A stretch of DNA of 64,000 bases from Enoplolaimus lenunculus (GCA_030248215.1 JASANG010004129.1:1-64000); one strand, 5' to 3'. Positions 11,906 to 22,710 are shown, counted from the first letter of the stretch. Program-made: numbers and translations. The notes: generated by a model not told the origin, from the letters alone.

Positions 11906-12100
11906 GGCCAAGGTTACTTTAAGGGGCGTAATAGTAGATTAAGCGTATTCCTAAGCCTAAGCCTTAGCCTAAACCTAAGCGTTGCAAAAATGTGTTGCTA
12001 AGCCTAAGCCTAAGCCTAAGCAAAAAATGTAATCTAGAATCTAAACCTACTCTTTTATGGACTCACATCAAACCTGGACGCCCCTTAAAGTAACATGGGC
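11906..12100 (-). mobile_element. B element, copy 4
   Basis: Full-length, CCGGCCAAGGTTACTTTAAG to CTTAAAGTAACATGGGC. Confidence 0.8.
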
Positions 12101-12278
12101 ATCAATAATCACTGTTTGTCATTGACCGACTTAGAAATTTCTGCTGCCACCGAAGCGAGCAAAACCAACCTTTAGTTCCAACAAGGCCGAAGAAGCCACC
12201 CCCACACCCAATTCGGAGGGACCCCATCTCGAAAGCGGCCCACACCCTAATGGGTTGAAACAAAACCGCCGAAGTTGT

Positions 12279-12387
12279 AAATTAGGCTTTACGAATAAAC
12301 TCATTCTTACGCTTAGGCATTGGCTTAGGCTTAGGCTTAAGAATATGCTTATAACACTGTTTAGCCCGTGGTTGTTAATACATTGGC
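12279..12387 (+). mobile_element. A element, right half only
   Basis: Core plus right end (ATAACACTGTTTAGCCCG, TTAATACATTGGC); the left end is missing or replaced by unrelated DNA from 12131. Confidence 0.6.
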
Positions 12388-12861
12388 GCAAAGTTTTAAC
12401 TTTGTGTCTTCGTTTTTTAACAAATTGACCAGGAGCGAATCACATAGATTTTGATGAGGTTACGGCCTCAATGACCGCACGTCAAAAGGCCTGACACGAG
12501 TGTTTCAAAACTGAAAATTTTGAATCAACAAATATATTTTTTGGTCATCTAATGATTTTCTGATGGCACCAAGACAAATCGGCCTCCAAGACCTGGTTAC
12601 AGTCACTATCCGCCAGTGGCATTCAGGAGGGTCGGGCTGCATCCGCTGTGAGTCTGGCTGGCTGATGTGTCTGTTTTATCAAACTTGACAATGTTAAAAC
12701 ACTTTAAACTGTTTTAATATTTTTCTATTTCGGAAAATTAAAAATTTCAATTTAAAAATATCCAAACGTTCGTTTGCGGCATAAAAACTATTATTAAAGT
12801 TTACAATTAACGATGATATGTCTCTATGCGTCGTTAAAAGACACCAATCCTTTCACCGGCC

Positions 12862-13545
12862 ATGTTCAACCCAACTTCGTCGACGGCTGAGTTCAATTCA
12901 AACCCGCCTATCAATGACTCAGTTTTGCTTTTGAAATCGTCAAATTTCAACGATAATTATTGTTCAAACCAGCGTCGCCTGCTAAACGGTCTGCTGATAA
13001 GTTTTGCGTTATCTTCGGTAATTTTATGGCTATTAATTGTAATATTTGTTGTTTGTATTCGATATCAGTGGTTAAAACGACGGCAAAACTTCACTGAAAC
13101 AGCAATGGACGGTCCAAATCCGTCGGATCGTGGGTGCTTCGACTTTATAATTTCATATGTATGTCAATGTTGTCGGAGACCAAGGTCATTAGGACGCAAA
13201 TCAGCGGTGTCGGCGCCGTATTTGATGTCGCCTCCAAAGGTTGGAAATCCAAAATGTTCTCCAACAGAACAAACACAACGCTCAGCGCTTGGACCGTCAG
13301 CGATATCAGATGGCTGCAGTAGTTCAGTGGTTCGAACAGAGTATTCACCTTCAACGGAAGTCATGCATCGGTATGGATTAAAGGCGTTGCCGAAGGAATG
13401 TCGCGAGTACACGCCACAGACTGGCGATCAGATTGGCGGCGGTGGCCAATCAAAACACCGCAAACCGGGTCCACAAAATTTTGGAACCGTTTTTAAAACG
13501 CTGTACACCCAGCAGAAACTGCCGGTAAAGTCAAGACTAAAATAA
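12862..13545 (+). CDS. Hypothetical single-pass membrane protein, 227 residues
   Basis: An uninterrupted ORF from ATG 12862 to TAA 13543-13545. The N-terminal 40 residues are polar (serine, asparagine, threonine rich) with no clear cleavable signal. Residues about 43-66 form a strong membrane span (ISFALSSVILWLLIVIFVVC), followed at once by basic YQWLKRRQ. This predicts outside N-terminus and inside C-terminus. A cysteine cluster YVCQCCRRP near residues 98-106 could be palmitoylated. The tail is rich in serine, proline and glycine (GGGGQSKHRKPG) and looks disordered. Length and composition are unlike the random ORFs around it. It could be a complete intronless gene or the last exon of a larger one; no acceptor was chosen upstream. 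I do not recognise a family. Confidence 0.55.
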   Translation: MFNPTSSTAEFNSNPPINDSVLLLKSSNFNDNYCSNQRRLLNGLLISFALSSVILWLLIVIFVVCIRYQWLKRRQNFTETAMDGPNPSDRGCFDFIISYVCQCCRRPRSLGRKSAVSAPYLMSPPKVGNPKCSPTEQTQRSALGPSAISDGCSSSVVRTEYSPSTEVMHRYGLKALPKECREYTPQTGDQIGGGGQSKHRKPGPQNFGTVFKTLYTQQKLPVKSRLK

Positions 13546-13589
13546 GGGTTCATATTCTCAAAGGCATATAGCATCTACTGTATTGACTG

Positions 13590-13694
13590 GACTAAGAGGG
13601 GGTAATAAGAAAGGTCCGTAACCGAATAACAGGGCGTACCCTCTGGAGAGGCCAAATAAATATCAGTCCCCCTTCTTATTTGGGTCACTAGAGT
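13590..13694 (-). mobile_element. C element, internally deleted
   Basis: Only the end-proximal parts remain: GGTAATAAGAAAGG at left and TTCTTATTTGGGTCACTAGAGTA at right, 45 bases after the stop of the 12862 gene. Confidence 0.65.
13655..13660 (+). promoter_or_regulatory. AATAAA inside a C element, possible polyadenylation signal of the 12862 gene
   Basis: First AATAAA found after the stop codon at 13545; it lies within the truncated C element at 13590-13694. If used, the transposon supplies the 3' end of the transcript. Confidence 0.3.
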
Positions 13695-13699
13695 ATCAC

Positions 13700-14184
13700 C
13701 AGTTTAGGTTTTCAAACTAACAGATTGCGGCAATTGCAGATCTCACAATTGTGACAGAAGTAGCGTAAATCAAATGCAATAAAAATGTGCTTAATTGTAA
13801 ACATCACCATTTTCTTGTTCGAAACTTACAAAACCTACTGCGAAACACAGTTTAAAACGAGCTAAGAATTAAATTATTTATGACGCGTCGCCATAGTCAG
13901 CGACATTTCCAAGTTTGATTTTGATAATATAAACCGAATGTAGAATTTTTTGGAGCGGAGCGAGAAAATTCTGACTTGTACAATTCGTGCCCATACACAG
14001 AAGGCGAAACAGAACGACTCACGGACTCAGGACTCATATAGAAAAATTTTACCCTGTCTACAAAAGTTTTAATCTCAGTTGTAAGTCATTGGGAAGCCTT
14101 GTATGCTTCTGTTAGATTGTTTAGCTGCCTAGTAAGGTCAGCTGGCTACGGACGTTTTAGGATTTTGTATGTTATTCTTAATTC
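13700..14184. other. Intergenic DNA with little content
   Basis: AT-rich; a short G-like fragment at 14120-14165 (CCTAGTAAGGTCAGCTGGCTACGG) is the only repeat recognised. No convincing coding segment on either strand. Confidence 0.4.
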
Positions 14185-14369
14185 GGCCAATGTTACTTTG
14201 AAGGGCGTAACAGGAGATTAAGCGTATTCCTAAGCCTAAGCCTAAGCCTAAGCGTTGCAAACATGTGTTCCTAAGCCTAAACCTATGCAAAAAATGTAGT
14301 CTAGAATCTAAATCTACTCTTTTATAGACCGACCAAAAACCTGGACTTGTCTTAAAGTAAAATGCGCCC
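14185..14369 (-). mobile_element. B element, copy 5
   Basis: GGCCAATGTTACTTTGAAGG at left; right end CTTAAAGTAAAATGCGCC. Four CCTAAG units before the GTTGCAAACATGTGTTCC spacer. Confidence 0.75.
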
Positions 14370-14499
14370 TTCATTCTAACACCTATATGATAGCCTTATT
14401 TTGTCGTTTCTCCAGAAAATTAGTCCGGGGCATATCCATCTTTCTACACTGTATGCACCCTTCTCCAGTTTTTTGTCCTGTTTCGCTATACAGAATAGA

Positions 14500-14592
14500 A
14501 AACGATTTATGTTTAAGCTTAGGCATTATATATAGATTTAGGCATAAGCTCATTCTTACGTTTAAGCTTTTAGGCTTACGGATATGCTTCAG
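14500..14592 (+). mobile_element. A element core fragment
   Basis: Contains GTTTAAGCTTAGGC, AAGCTCATTCTTACG and GATATGCTTCAGCA, the core and start of the right end only. Confidence 0.4.
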
Positions 14593-14645
14593 CATTTATG
14601 ACTTAAATGCGATCGCCAATCCACTTTTCCTATTAATATTTAAAT

Positions 14646-14797
14646 GGCCAATGTACAGAACACTGCCGCAACAGTGGTATAAGCATATTCCTAAGCCTAA
14701 AACTAAGCCATAGCTTAAACAAATTAATAAGTCTGAAAACTTAAGCTTCCCGGCTGTCACAGAGAAAAAAGTTCCGCCCCAGATGTTTACATGGGCC
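14646..14797 (-). mobile_element. A element, copy 11 (short core)
   Basis: GGCCAATGTACAGAACACTG to CCAGATGTTTACATGGGCC; the core has shrunk to about 20 bases. Confidence 0.75.
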
Positions 14798-15535
14798 AGA
14801 ATACGGCTACTTAAAACGCAAAGTACTATATTGCCGAAGCATAAATTTGTATCATCAATCACTCTATTCAAATGCTTGACACCCGAATGAATGTTTCTAC
14901 TACCAACACTTGCTGTTGGCCAATTTTAAATTAAACAACCCGGTGGCTACGCTAGAGTTGTTTTGCTAAAAACCGTTGAAAACAACACCGGTTGGCCCAC
15001 TTGGATCTCGAACCCCTGGTTCGTTGCGTGAACGTATAATCGATCTCTTTCTGTCTTTGGCGAATCCAAGGCGGGTCACTCTTCGTCCGCTGAATATCGA
15101 TTCGAATGTTCACCGGATTCGGACAAAGTTAAAATTTGCTATTTTAGTACTAAACTTGCGTTTGGTTTCTCGGATGCTTTTTGTTTGCAAAATGTCTCAC
15201 TCTACTGCAATGCCCCTGACGGAATCTGTTTGATTCAAAGATGAAAGCAGCGGTCAGCGGTTATAAGGCGCTGGGAATCAAGCGGATTGCGGTTTTTGGT
15301 TTTTATTACTTTGATCGTAAAACTTGCAAATAACAAAGTTGTTTTTTTTCAAACCGGGTGAAATTTAAATTGTTGGGTTTGAAAATTACATTTCTGATGT
15401 CGGTTTTTATATACAAGCCAGCTCAAGCCAGTTTAAGCTGTCTTAAATTGTATTATGATAAAAAATAGTAATATGAGAGTTCGGGGTCGTGATTCTGAGT
15501 CTAAATCTATGGAAGTCTAAGTTCTCCTAATTATT
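14798..15535. other. Unassigned stretch with one moderately long ORF
   Basis: An ORF at 14976-15233 (+) reads TTPVGPLGSRTPGSLRERII then DLFLSLANPRRVTLRPLNID. It has protein-like composition but no recognisable family, and no good acceptor or donor was chosen. Otherwise no feature. Confidence 0.2.
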
Positions 15536-15747
15536 TACACTGCACAAAATGGTGAGTTAAATTGACTGTCTCCGAAATAGACTCTACGGGACTACACAAA
15601 CTGAGTCAAATTCGAATCCGCCCGAGTCAAACATCCGATTCAGTGAGTCGAATTTGACTGTGGCGGAGTCGAATTTGACTCAGATTGTGTAGTCCCATAG
15701 AGCCTCTTTCGGAGAGAGTCAATTTGTTTCAACATTTTTGCAGTGTA
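15536..15747. mobile_element. D foldback element, copy 1
   Basis: Family D: about 210 bp, nearly one long palindrome. Ends CACTGCAAAAAATGGTGAG / inverse, flanked by TA; inner arms GACTACACAAACTGAGTC and GACTCAGATTGTGTAGTC. Confidence 0.8.
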
Positions 15748-15876
15748 GAGTGCATTCAAATTGCTAATTGGAGCCGCTAATAGTAAATGACTCCAATTAG
15801 GCTACTTGAAAAGTTTGGATCAAGCAAAGTTCAGTACTCAATTTGATTACTCAAACTTTGCCTACATTTATAGCAA

Positions 15877-16089
15877 TACACCGCAAAAAATGGTGAGTCA
15901 AAATTGACTCTCTTTGAAATAGGCTTTTCGGGACTACACAAGCTGAGTCAAATTTGACTATGCCAGAGTCAAATTCAACTCACTGAATCGAACGTTTCAC
16001 TCTGGCGGAGTCGAATTTGGCTCAATTTGTGTAGTCACCAAAACCTATTTCGGAGAGGGTCAATTTGACCCACCATTTTTTGCAGTGTA
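15877..16089. mobile_element. D foldback element, copy 2
   Basis: Second copy 130 bases from the first, same orientation pattern, ends TACACCGCAAAAAATGG and TTTTTTGCAGTGTA. Confidence 0.8.
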
Positions 16090-16189
16090 CTCAGATGCTA
16101 TACTCAGTTTAAAAGATTGGCAGGCTTTCTAACAAGCGATCTACAGCTGCTACAGATCTCAAACTAACATATACTTATATAATTGAGAG

Positions 16190-16245
16190 GTGAGCGTATA
16201 TCTAAGCCTAAGTCTAAGCTTAAACTAACACGTAAGCAACCTCAA
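16190..16245 (-). repeat. Interstitial CCTAAG tract
   Basis: Degenerate CCTAAG run (TCTAAGCCTAAGTCTAAGC) without recognisable A or B ends. Confidence 0.45.
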
Positions 16246-16372
16246 AACCTTAATTAACATGGGTCTTTATAGTCATGGAAATTTAGCCAAAATGTGCAAT
16301 TCTAGGGTACGAAATGCTTTAACTTTCGTTTCAATGCCTCTTTTCGAAGACACCTTCCTTGTTTCTCACGTC

Positions 16373-16520
16373 GGCCCATGTTACTTTAAGGGGCGTCAGG
16401 TTTCTGGTGGATCTATAAAAGAGTAGGTTTAGATTCTAGATTACACTTTTTGCTTAGGCTTAGGCTTAGGCTTAGGAATACGCTTAATCTACTGTTACGC
16501 CTCTTAAAGTAACATTGGCC
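16373..16520 (+). mobile_element. B element, copy 6, minimal core
   Basis: Cleanest ends of the B family (GGCCCATGTTACTTTAAGG and CTTAAAGTAACATTGGCC) but only three TTAGGC units, 148 bp in all; it lacks the AATACGCTTTTGCAACGC spacer. Confidence 0.85.
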
Positions 16521-17079
16521 CTCAGGTTAATCACAAATTTCACTCTAAAGTTCAGTTGAACTCAACAGAATGTCGTAGGTCCTTGTATCTGTTGCTTTTT
16601 GTCTTTTTTAAATTCAATTTTTTAAAACCAAATTTGAGTTTACTGAAAACGTTTTACAAGCAGGCATCGTTGAAACAGAACCGATACTAAGAGTTCACCC
16701 GCCCACTTGGAACACTGACGATACATATAATAAGACGCCAAATTTAGCTTGACACGGCCCACGCAGTGGTTGACAAACCGAATAATCAGATCTATTTTTG
16801 GCTAGTTTGTATAGCGTCCTTGTTTTGGTTCGTGTCATGGTTCGAAACGCAAAATGCCACCAGTACATTTAAGAGCGTAAAATTGCTTGTCAATGGTGTA
16901 AAGTTGACCAAAAAACAATATGGACTATTTTGTTTGGGTTAGGGTATATTTGAGAAATCTGGTACGACGAACGCGCGGTGTCGAAACTATAGGGGGGGGT
17001 GGTTGCGGCTAAACAGGCAAACAGCAAATTATGTTTGTACTCGTGGTTTTGGGCACCGTTGTGTAGTCAATAAAATGTG
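16521..17079. other. Unassigned intergenic DNA
   Basis: No coding segment or known repeat recognised. A short GGGGGGG run lies near 16990. Confidence 0.4.
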
Positions 17080-17279
17080 ACCGATGTAGGGGCACAATAG
17101 TATTATAAGCATATTCCTAAACCTAAACCTAAGCCTAAGCCTAAGCGTAAGAATGAACATATTTCTAAGCCTAAGCCTAAGCTTAAGCCTTAGCCAGGCA
17201 AAAAATTAGTGTAAAGGTTAAAGCTTAATTTATTGCAGTCCCACAGAAAAACGTTCCGCCCCTCATCTTTACATGGGCC
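17080..17279 (-). mobile_element. A element, copy 12
   Basis: Right side near consensus (CACAGAAAAACGTTCCGCCC, CATCTTTACATGGGCC); left end decayed (CCGATGTAGGGGCACAATAG). Confidence 0.8.
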
Positions 17280-17695
17280 CGTAGTTCAAAGAGGCAACAG
17301 CAGGAATATTAGCCAAGACATTTTGATCTCGAATGGGTATACGCTAATACAAATGTTGTGTTTAGCGATCAAATGACAACGATTGGCTGACATTCAAGGA
17401 TCCAGCGGGTATAGCCCAATTTTTTGGGTCTCCAGATCTTGCGGTCGGCATATGTCCCCTCTGATGGTTGTCATTTAATCCCCTGAAAACAAAAGGGTTT
17501 TTAGAAACCGACACAGTTTGTTGCTTGTCGGCGTTTCGTTCATTCTGACAGAGGGCCAGCAGACAATGCACAGAGAAGGATGACAAATATACTACGGTGT
17601 TCAGCGTTTTGGGTCAAATAGTTTCGGTTTGGTTTGGGGTAAAAAAGCATTTGTAGCCGTTTCGAATGGCAATTTTGTCAACAAACCATAGCAGG

Positions 17696-17991
17696 TACTG
17701 TAGTGACCCGAATAAGATAGAGGACTGATATTGAATTGGTCTGTCCAAAGGGTACAAGGAATGTACGTTCAAAAATTAAGTATGCTTTAAAGTTTGGAAC
17801 TCAACTTTATTTGGACTTGGAGATATTTATGCGCTATAATTGGAAATAATTGACATTTTTGGACTCTAATTAGGGCTTTGGAACTCTATCCGCTTACGGT
17901 CTCTTGTTAGGGATACGGACTCCTATTGATTGGGACTCAAATGGGGACCTTCCCTCTTGTTACCCCCTCTCTTATTCAGGTCACTATAGTA
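17696..17991 (+). mobile_element. C element, internally deleted, both ends intact
   Basis: TACTGTAGTGACCCGAATAA at left and TTCAGGTCACTATAGTA at right; about 150 bp shorter than the 35709 copy, the missing part being left of centre. Confidence 0.8.
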
Positions 17992-18259
17992 GGGCGCAAA
18001 TTGGAACGGTGGCTCTATACTTTTTTAAAAAATTTATACAAAAAAGATTCGCCCGGGACGCTGAGACTTAATTAGGGGAATATGGCTCAACCAAATTCTA
18101 TAATTTTACAACCTTAGATGAGTCCAAGACGTAAACGTTCAACGAGGGGTGCCTAGGCGCAACCTGAATTTTACTTTTTGAAGTTGATTATTTATATACA
18201 CTTTTAAGTAAATTTGCATTTTTTCATCAGCCAATGAGAAATCGGATGAAATAAATTGA

Positions 18260-18427
18260 GTGAATTTGCATGGTTGTTCACGCATCTCAACTAAACTTCT
18301 AGCTATGATTTTTAATGAATTATTGCCAGCTGCAAGTTATTTGAACGAAATTATGGACAAAACTTACAAGTGCAAGTTGCAGCTGCAAGTTCTTGCAGCA
18401 AAAAACTTGCACGTGTGAATAGGGCTT
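18260..18427. mobile_element. F element, truncated
   Basis: Right arm of family F: GCAGCTGCAAGTTCTTGCAG, then AAAAAACTTGCACGTGTGAA and GGGCTTAA. Left arm weak (TTCACGCATCTCAACTAAAC). Confidence 0.6.
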
Positions 18428-18569
18428 AATCCGGAGGTGTGTTCGGCGTACAATATCTGCGATATTTCTGTGAATTAATTTCAAATTGAAAGTTGTTAAC
18501 CAAATATCTTCCATGTTTGTACAATATTGCTATTTTGCATAATTTTGAGAGCTTCAGTTTGTACCTTGC

Positions 18570-18821
18570 ACACTGTAAATTCCAATGAGTTGATTTTAAC
18601 TCAGAACGAGTTGAATCCACTCAGAGGTCTGAGCTCTGAATTAGATCTCTCAGAACTCAGAATTCTGAATTGTTTGAACTTATTATGAGTTAATTATTCA
18701 ACTAACCCAGAATTGAATCAACTCAAAGTGAGTTAATATTTAGCGTTATTAACTCAGAAATAACCAGAAATAACTAATTCTTTGTGTACGTTGATTAATC
18801 AACTCATTGAAATTTAGAGTG
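18570..18821. mobile_element. E foldback element, copy 1
   Basis: Family E: about 250 bp palindrome. Ends CACTGTAAATTCCAATGAG / inverse, with repeated AACTCAGAA and GAGTTGAATC motifs in both arms. Distinct in sequence from family D although similar in design. Confidence 0.75.
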
Positions 18822-19152
18822 CAAAAATATTTTGTCAATGTTTTACGTTCGCCCGCAAATAACATTAATATTGTTTTGAGAAAACTGGCATATGTTAGCC
18901 CTACTACGACTAATCAGCAGCTTAAATTAAGCATCTGGTTACAAAGTTAATTTTTTTCTTATTTTATTAATTTCAGGCGATCTGAACCTAATTTGTTCAG
19001 TATAGAAAAACAAATTCTTCGTCAAAACCAAGAAACCAAATAAATTGGAATGTTTTAAATTTGGCAAAACAAATTGTGGCTTTTGTAGACTTTCCCACAC
19101 GTTTACGTTTAGGTAAAGTCTCTTGCCTCAGGTCTTAGGTTTACGCAAAAGC

Positions 19153-19408
19153 TACACTGTAAATTTCAGTGAGTTGATTTTAACTCAGAATGAGTTGAAT
19201 CACTCAGTCTGAGTTAGGACTATCAGAACTCGGAATTTTGAATTTATTCGATTCGTTTTGAGTTAATTTATCAACTCATCCATAGTCAGCTCAACTCAGC
19301 GTGATTATCAACTCTACTCAGAGTAAGTTTATGTTTACTGATATTAATTCAGAAATAACCAACTCGCTGGCTGAATTGATTAATCATCTCATTGGAATTT
19401 ACAGTGTA
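19153..19408. mobile_element. E foldback element, copy 2
   Basis: TACACTGTAAATTTCAGTGAG-like left end and GGAATTTACAGTGTA right end with TA at both borders. Confidence 0.75.
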
Positions 19409-19740
19409 CAGGCAAAGGCTCAGGCATTATAGGTCGCAGAAACGATCGCCGATGCTTAAGCCGTTGCATGAGCTTCTGCCTTAGCCGAAACCTTTATCTC
19501 AAATGAAGGAATATGCACAAGATCACAAAAAGGATTGAAACTCAACACAGAAAATAATAATATTTTGACGTGTTTTTCAATAATGTTACAAATTTCGAGT
19601 CAAAAAATCAAAGCAGCAATTGAATATATTGAATATATTAAGAGGGCAGCAACTACACAAGGCGGGGCGTCGTGATTCCACGTTGTCAGGTATGATTCAA
19701 AGTTTTCTAGACCCCCTTATTCTTTGTGCTTCACAATTTT

Positions 19741-20225
19741 GGCCCGTGTAAAGAACAGAGAAGGAACGTTTTTATGTGGGACTACTGTAGAGTAAGCTTA
19801 AGCGTTGAGGCTATCTGTTTTGCTTGGCTTAGGCTTAGGCTTAGGCTTAGGCTTAGGAATATGCTCATTGTTAGGCTTAGGCTTAGGAATATGCTCATTG
19901 TTAGGCTTAGGCTTAGGAATATGCTCATTGCCAGGCTTAGGCTTAGGCTTAGGCTTAGAAATATGCTCATTGTTAGGCTTAGGCTTAGGCTTAGGCTTAG
20001 GAATATGCTCATTGTTAGGCTTAGGCTTAGGAATATGCTCATTGTTAGGCTTAGGCTTAGGAATATGCTCATTGTTAGGCTTAGGCTTAGGAATATGCTC
20101 ATTGTTAGGCTTAGGATTAGACTTAGGCTTAGGAATATGCTCATCATTAGGCTTAGGCTTAGGCTTAAGCTTGGACTTAGGAATATGCTTATAATACTGT
20201 TCCGCCCCTGTTATCTACATTGGCC
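19741..20225 (+). mobile_element. A element, copy 13, with core expanded into a 30-bp minisatellite
   Basis: Ends GGCCCGTGTAAAGAACAG and TTATCTACATTGGCC. The core holds about ten units of a TTAGGC pair followed by TTAGGAATATGCTCATTGT. Unit length 30, with some 42- or 54-base versions that have extra TTAGGC steps, so all reading frames stay open on both strands. The resulting repetitive ORFs (LGLGLGIC, SLSLTMSIF, LRLRNMLIV) are by-products and not proteins. Confidence 0.9.
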
Positions 20226-20323
20226 GCAAATTAAATACTTGTTAAAGGAATTTTGAATCCACAATTGTTCAAGCATCCGGTGAGCAATTTAAATTATGAT
20301 ATTGTGTTTAACCAATAAAAATG

Positions 20324-20535
20324 TACACTGCAAAAAATGCTGAGCGAAAATGACTATCTCTGAAATAGGCTCTATGGGACTACACAAACTGGGTCAAATT
20401 CGACTCCGCCAGAGTTAAATTCGACTCACTGAAACGCATGTTTGACTCTGGCGGAGACAAATTTAACTCAGTTTGTGTTGTTCCGTAGAGCGCATTTCGG
20501 AAAGAATCAATTTGACTCACCATTTTTGCAGTGTA
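20324..20535. mobile_element. D foldback element, copy 3
   Basis: TACACTGCAAAAAATGCTGA to CATTTTTGCAGTGTA, arms separated by about 20 bases. Confidence 0.8.
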
Positions 20536-20682
20536 GTTTGCACGCATGTGCAACTTTCGCAATACGATGCGTTTGGTATTTCGGTTAACGGCTTATATTT
20601 AAAGCAAACCGAAGCCTGCAGAGTCCATACACGAAGACCAAATCTACTTTGCATAGACGCTGTGTTTATGGATGTTTGTTCC

Positions 20683-20731
20683 ATGCTGGAACGGTGTTTA
20701 AAATACGTTTGTGAGGCGTTCCAGCTTTAAT
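20683..20731. repeat. 49-bp micro-element, copy 1
   Basis: Family S: starts ATGCTGGAAC, ends GTTCCAGCTTTAAT, with AAAATACGTTTGTGAGG between. The two ends are inverse of each other over GCTGGAAC. Copies at 24151 and 58701. Confidence 0.65.
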
Positions 20732-20787
20732 AATTTAAATTTTCAAACATTTAAGTTGGCTTGCATGCTAAACTTTATGTGTAGGAA

Positions 20788-20960
20788 AATCTTAGGCTTA
20801 GGCGTAGGCTTAGGCTTAAAAATATGCTCATTTTTACGGGTAGGCTTAGGCTTAGGCTCAGACTCAGGAATATGCTCATTCTTACGCTTAGGCTTACGCT
20901 TAGGCTTAGGCTTAGAAATATGCTTGTAATACTGTTCCGCCCCAGTTCTGTACATTGGTC
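20788..20960 (+). mobile_element. A element, copy 14, left end lost
   Basis: Core with two AATATGCTCATTYTTACG spacers and a good right end (TAATACTGTTCCGCCCC, CTGTACATTGGTC). Confidence 0.75.
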
Positions 20961-21732
20961 AAAGCGTTGGCCCGTGTAATACAGAAACCAAACACACGGC
21001 CTTTAAGTTTTACACTGTCGTTAAACTCGGGACTTCAACCTAAATTTGTTTCAGTTTTAAATGAAAATGTAAGCATTAAATAATATTTTAAATTATTACA
21101 TACTCGACTCGATGTGACAACATATTTGGTATTCAGATAAATCGCTCGTTTCAACGTATAGTTTCAACTCAAGATTATTCTTAGCCAAATCGGCATATAC
21201 ACAAGAAAAAGCGAATAGTAGTGCATTTTGAGGTTTGGCACATGTTAATTATATTTTGGCCCAGCCCGAAGAGAGACAGGGTAGCTGTGGAACTTAATAG
21301 AAACTCAGAATGTTGGGTATAAGCTTAGGCTTAGGCTTACAATGGGCTGTTTATGTTCCCGGTTAGTTTTACGCCTTAAGCTTAGGTTAATGTTTTAGCT
21401 TTAGTCAGTTGTAGACAGCTCCCTGTAGTGAATATGGGCTGCGAGTTGCGATGATTTATACATATTTAATGAGGCAGTTACCGTAGCTTTGCAAGCTAAA
21501 CCGTGTACCAGTTAACACATTTGGGTTTTCAGGTGCCCGATATTAACTATTGTCCGTCGGTGCCGGGAAAAACCTACGCGTTTGAAAATCTTTACCAATT
21601 TAAACCCGTATATATATTGTTTGCTGGCTTGCTTTTAAACGGAACAAATAATTATTTGAGCGGATACTGAATTGATGGAGTATAAAAGAGTTTTGATAGC
21701 ATACAGCCCAGTAGTCAGCTTACCCTGCAAGG
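20961..21732. other. Unassigned stretch with TTAGGC debris
   Basis: A faint A-like trace at 21258-21440 (GGCCCAGCCCGAAGAGAG, GCTTAGGCTTAGGCTTAC) is too decayed to classify. No coding segment recognised. Confidence 0.35.
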
Positions 21733-21890
21733 GCAAGTAGCTAAGAATTTTTCAGCAGGGTTTTGCACTGGTTTTCGTTGACTTGCAAGCAAAGATGAAT
21801 ATTTTGGGGGGCGGCGGAGCAAAATTTGTTTAGAGGAAGCTGAACCCCCCTGGTCTCTCTTTCCTAAGGCTACCGGCCGGTAGTATATAT
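21733..21890 (-). mobile_element. G element, decayed
   Basis: Contains GTTGACTTGCAAGCAAAG and TTTTGGGGGGCGGCGGAGC in inverse order to the 7399 copy; one end reads GGCTACCGGCC. Confidence 0.45.
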
Positions 21891-22160
21891 AGAGACGCAT
21901 GCAGGGGGAATATGAGCTATATTTATGCTTTTTAAAATTTTTGAGTTAAAGATAAAAATAGTCGTTTTGCTTGGTTTACCGGATACTAGAACCAGGATGC
22001 TAAAAGAGGATTTAATTGCTCGCTAGGTTCGTTCGCCAAAAACTTTAGGTTTAAGCTATGTCCTTTTCAAATGACCCCTTACCTTACGCCTCTGGTAATA
22101 GAGTGTTTTACATTTTACTAACAGCGTCTGTAAAATTACTAGAATCAACAATGAATAATG

Positions 22161-22434
22161 ACAAAAGTGTGCAACTCTTGGGGTCCCGCATGGTACAAAA
22201 TGTACCACCGCGTGTTGCATTTTTGGCTGACCCCCACTCTTGTTTGGAGGGGGGTCACTATAACAGGAATATCCCTAAATTAGCCTATTTGGGGGCAAGT
22301 TTGACGCAGCATACATTGCCATATTTCGCAGCGGTTGTACCCCCTCTAAATAAAGGGGTCGGTCAAAAACGCAACGCGTGCCGGGTACATTCTTGTCTAC
22401 GCAAAGTGTGCCCAGTTGCACACTCTTGTTAAAT
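22161..22434. mobile_element. I element, palindromic, copy 2
   Basis: AAAGTGTGCAACTCTTGGGG at left and its inverse with CAGTTGCACACTCTTG at right; GGGGGGTCACTATAAC and GTACCCCCTCTAAATAAAGG form an inner pair. Confidence 0.7.
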
Positions 22435-22710
22435 AGCGATTATCCACTCTTGGCGTAATCGAATATTTTGTGACAACGTAGACAGAGAAAAAATTGCTTG
22501 AAATTTTAACACTCAGACGTTCTTAAATTTTACGAACCGAAATTTGAAATTTAAGATATTAATAATTGTAAAAAGCTCAAAAATTCGTGTCTTAATTGTT
22601 TAAAACATTAATTTCTTATATTCGGAAATAATTGTGTAAATTTAATATAAAGACGGAAACTTCTTATTTAGGACTCCAGTTTACGAAAAACTGGAAGTGT
22701 TTTGAGACAA

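Noticed and set aside
986-20225. True telomere or chromosome end
   Set aside because: TTAGGC runs are short, interrupted, in both orientations and inside bordered elements with genes on both sides.
19726-20256. Three long repetitive ORFs (LRLRNMLIV, LGLGLGIC, SLSLTMSIF types) on both strands
   Set aside because: They are translations of the TTAGGC minisatellite inside an A element; a 6- and 30-base periodic sequence keeps all frames open.
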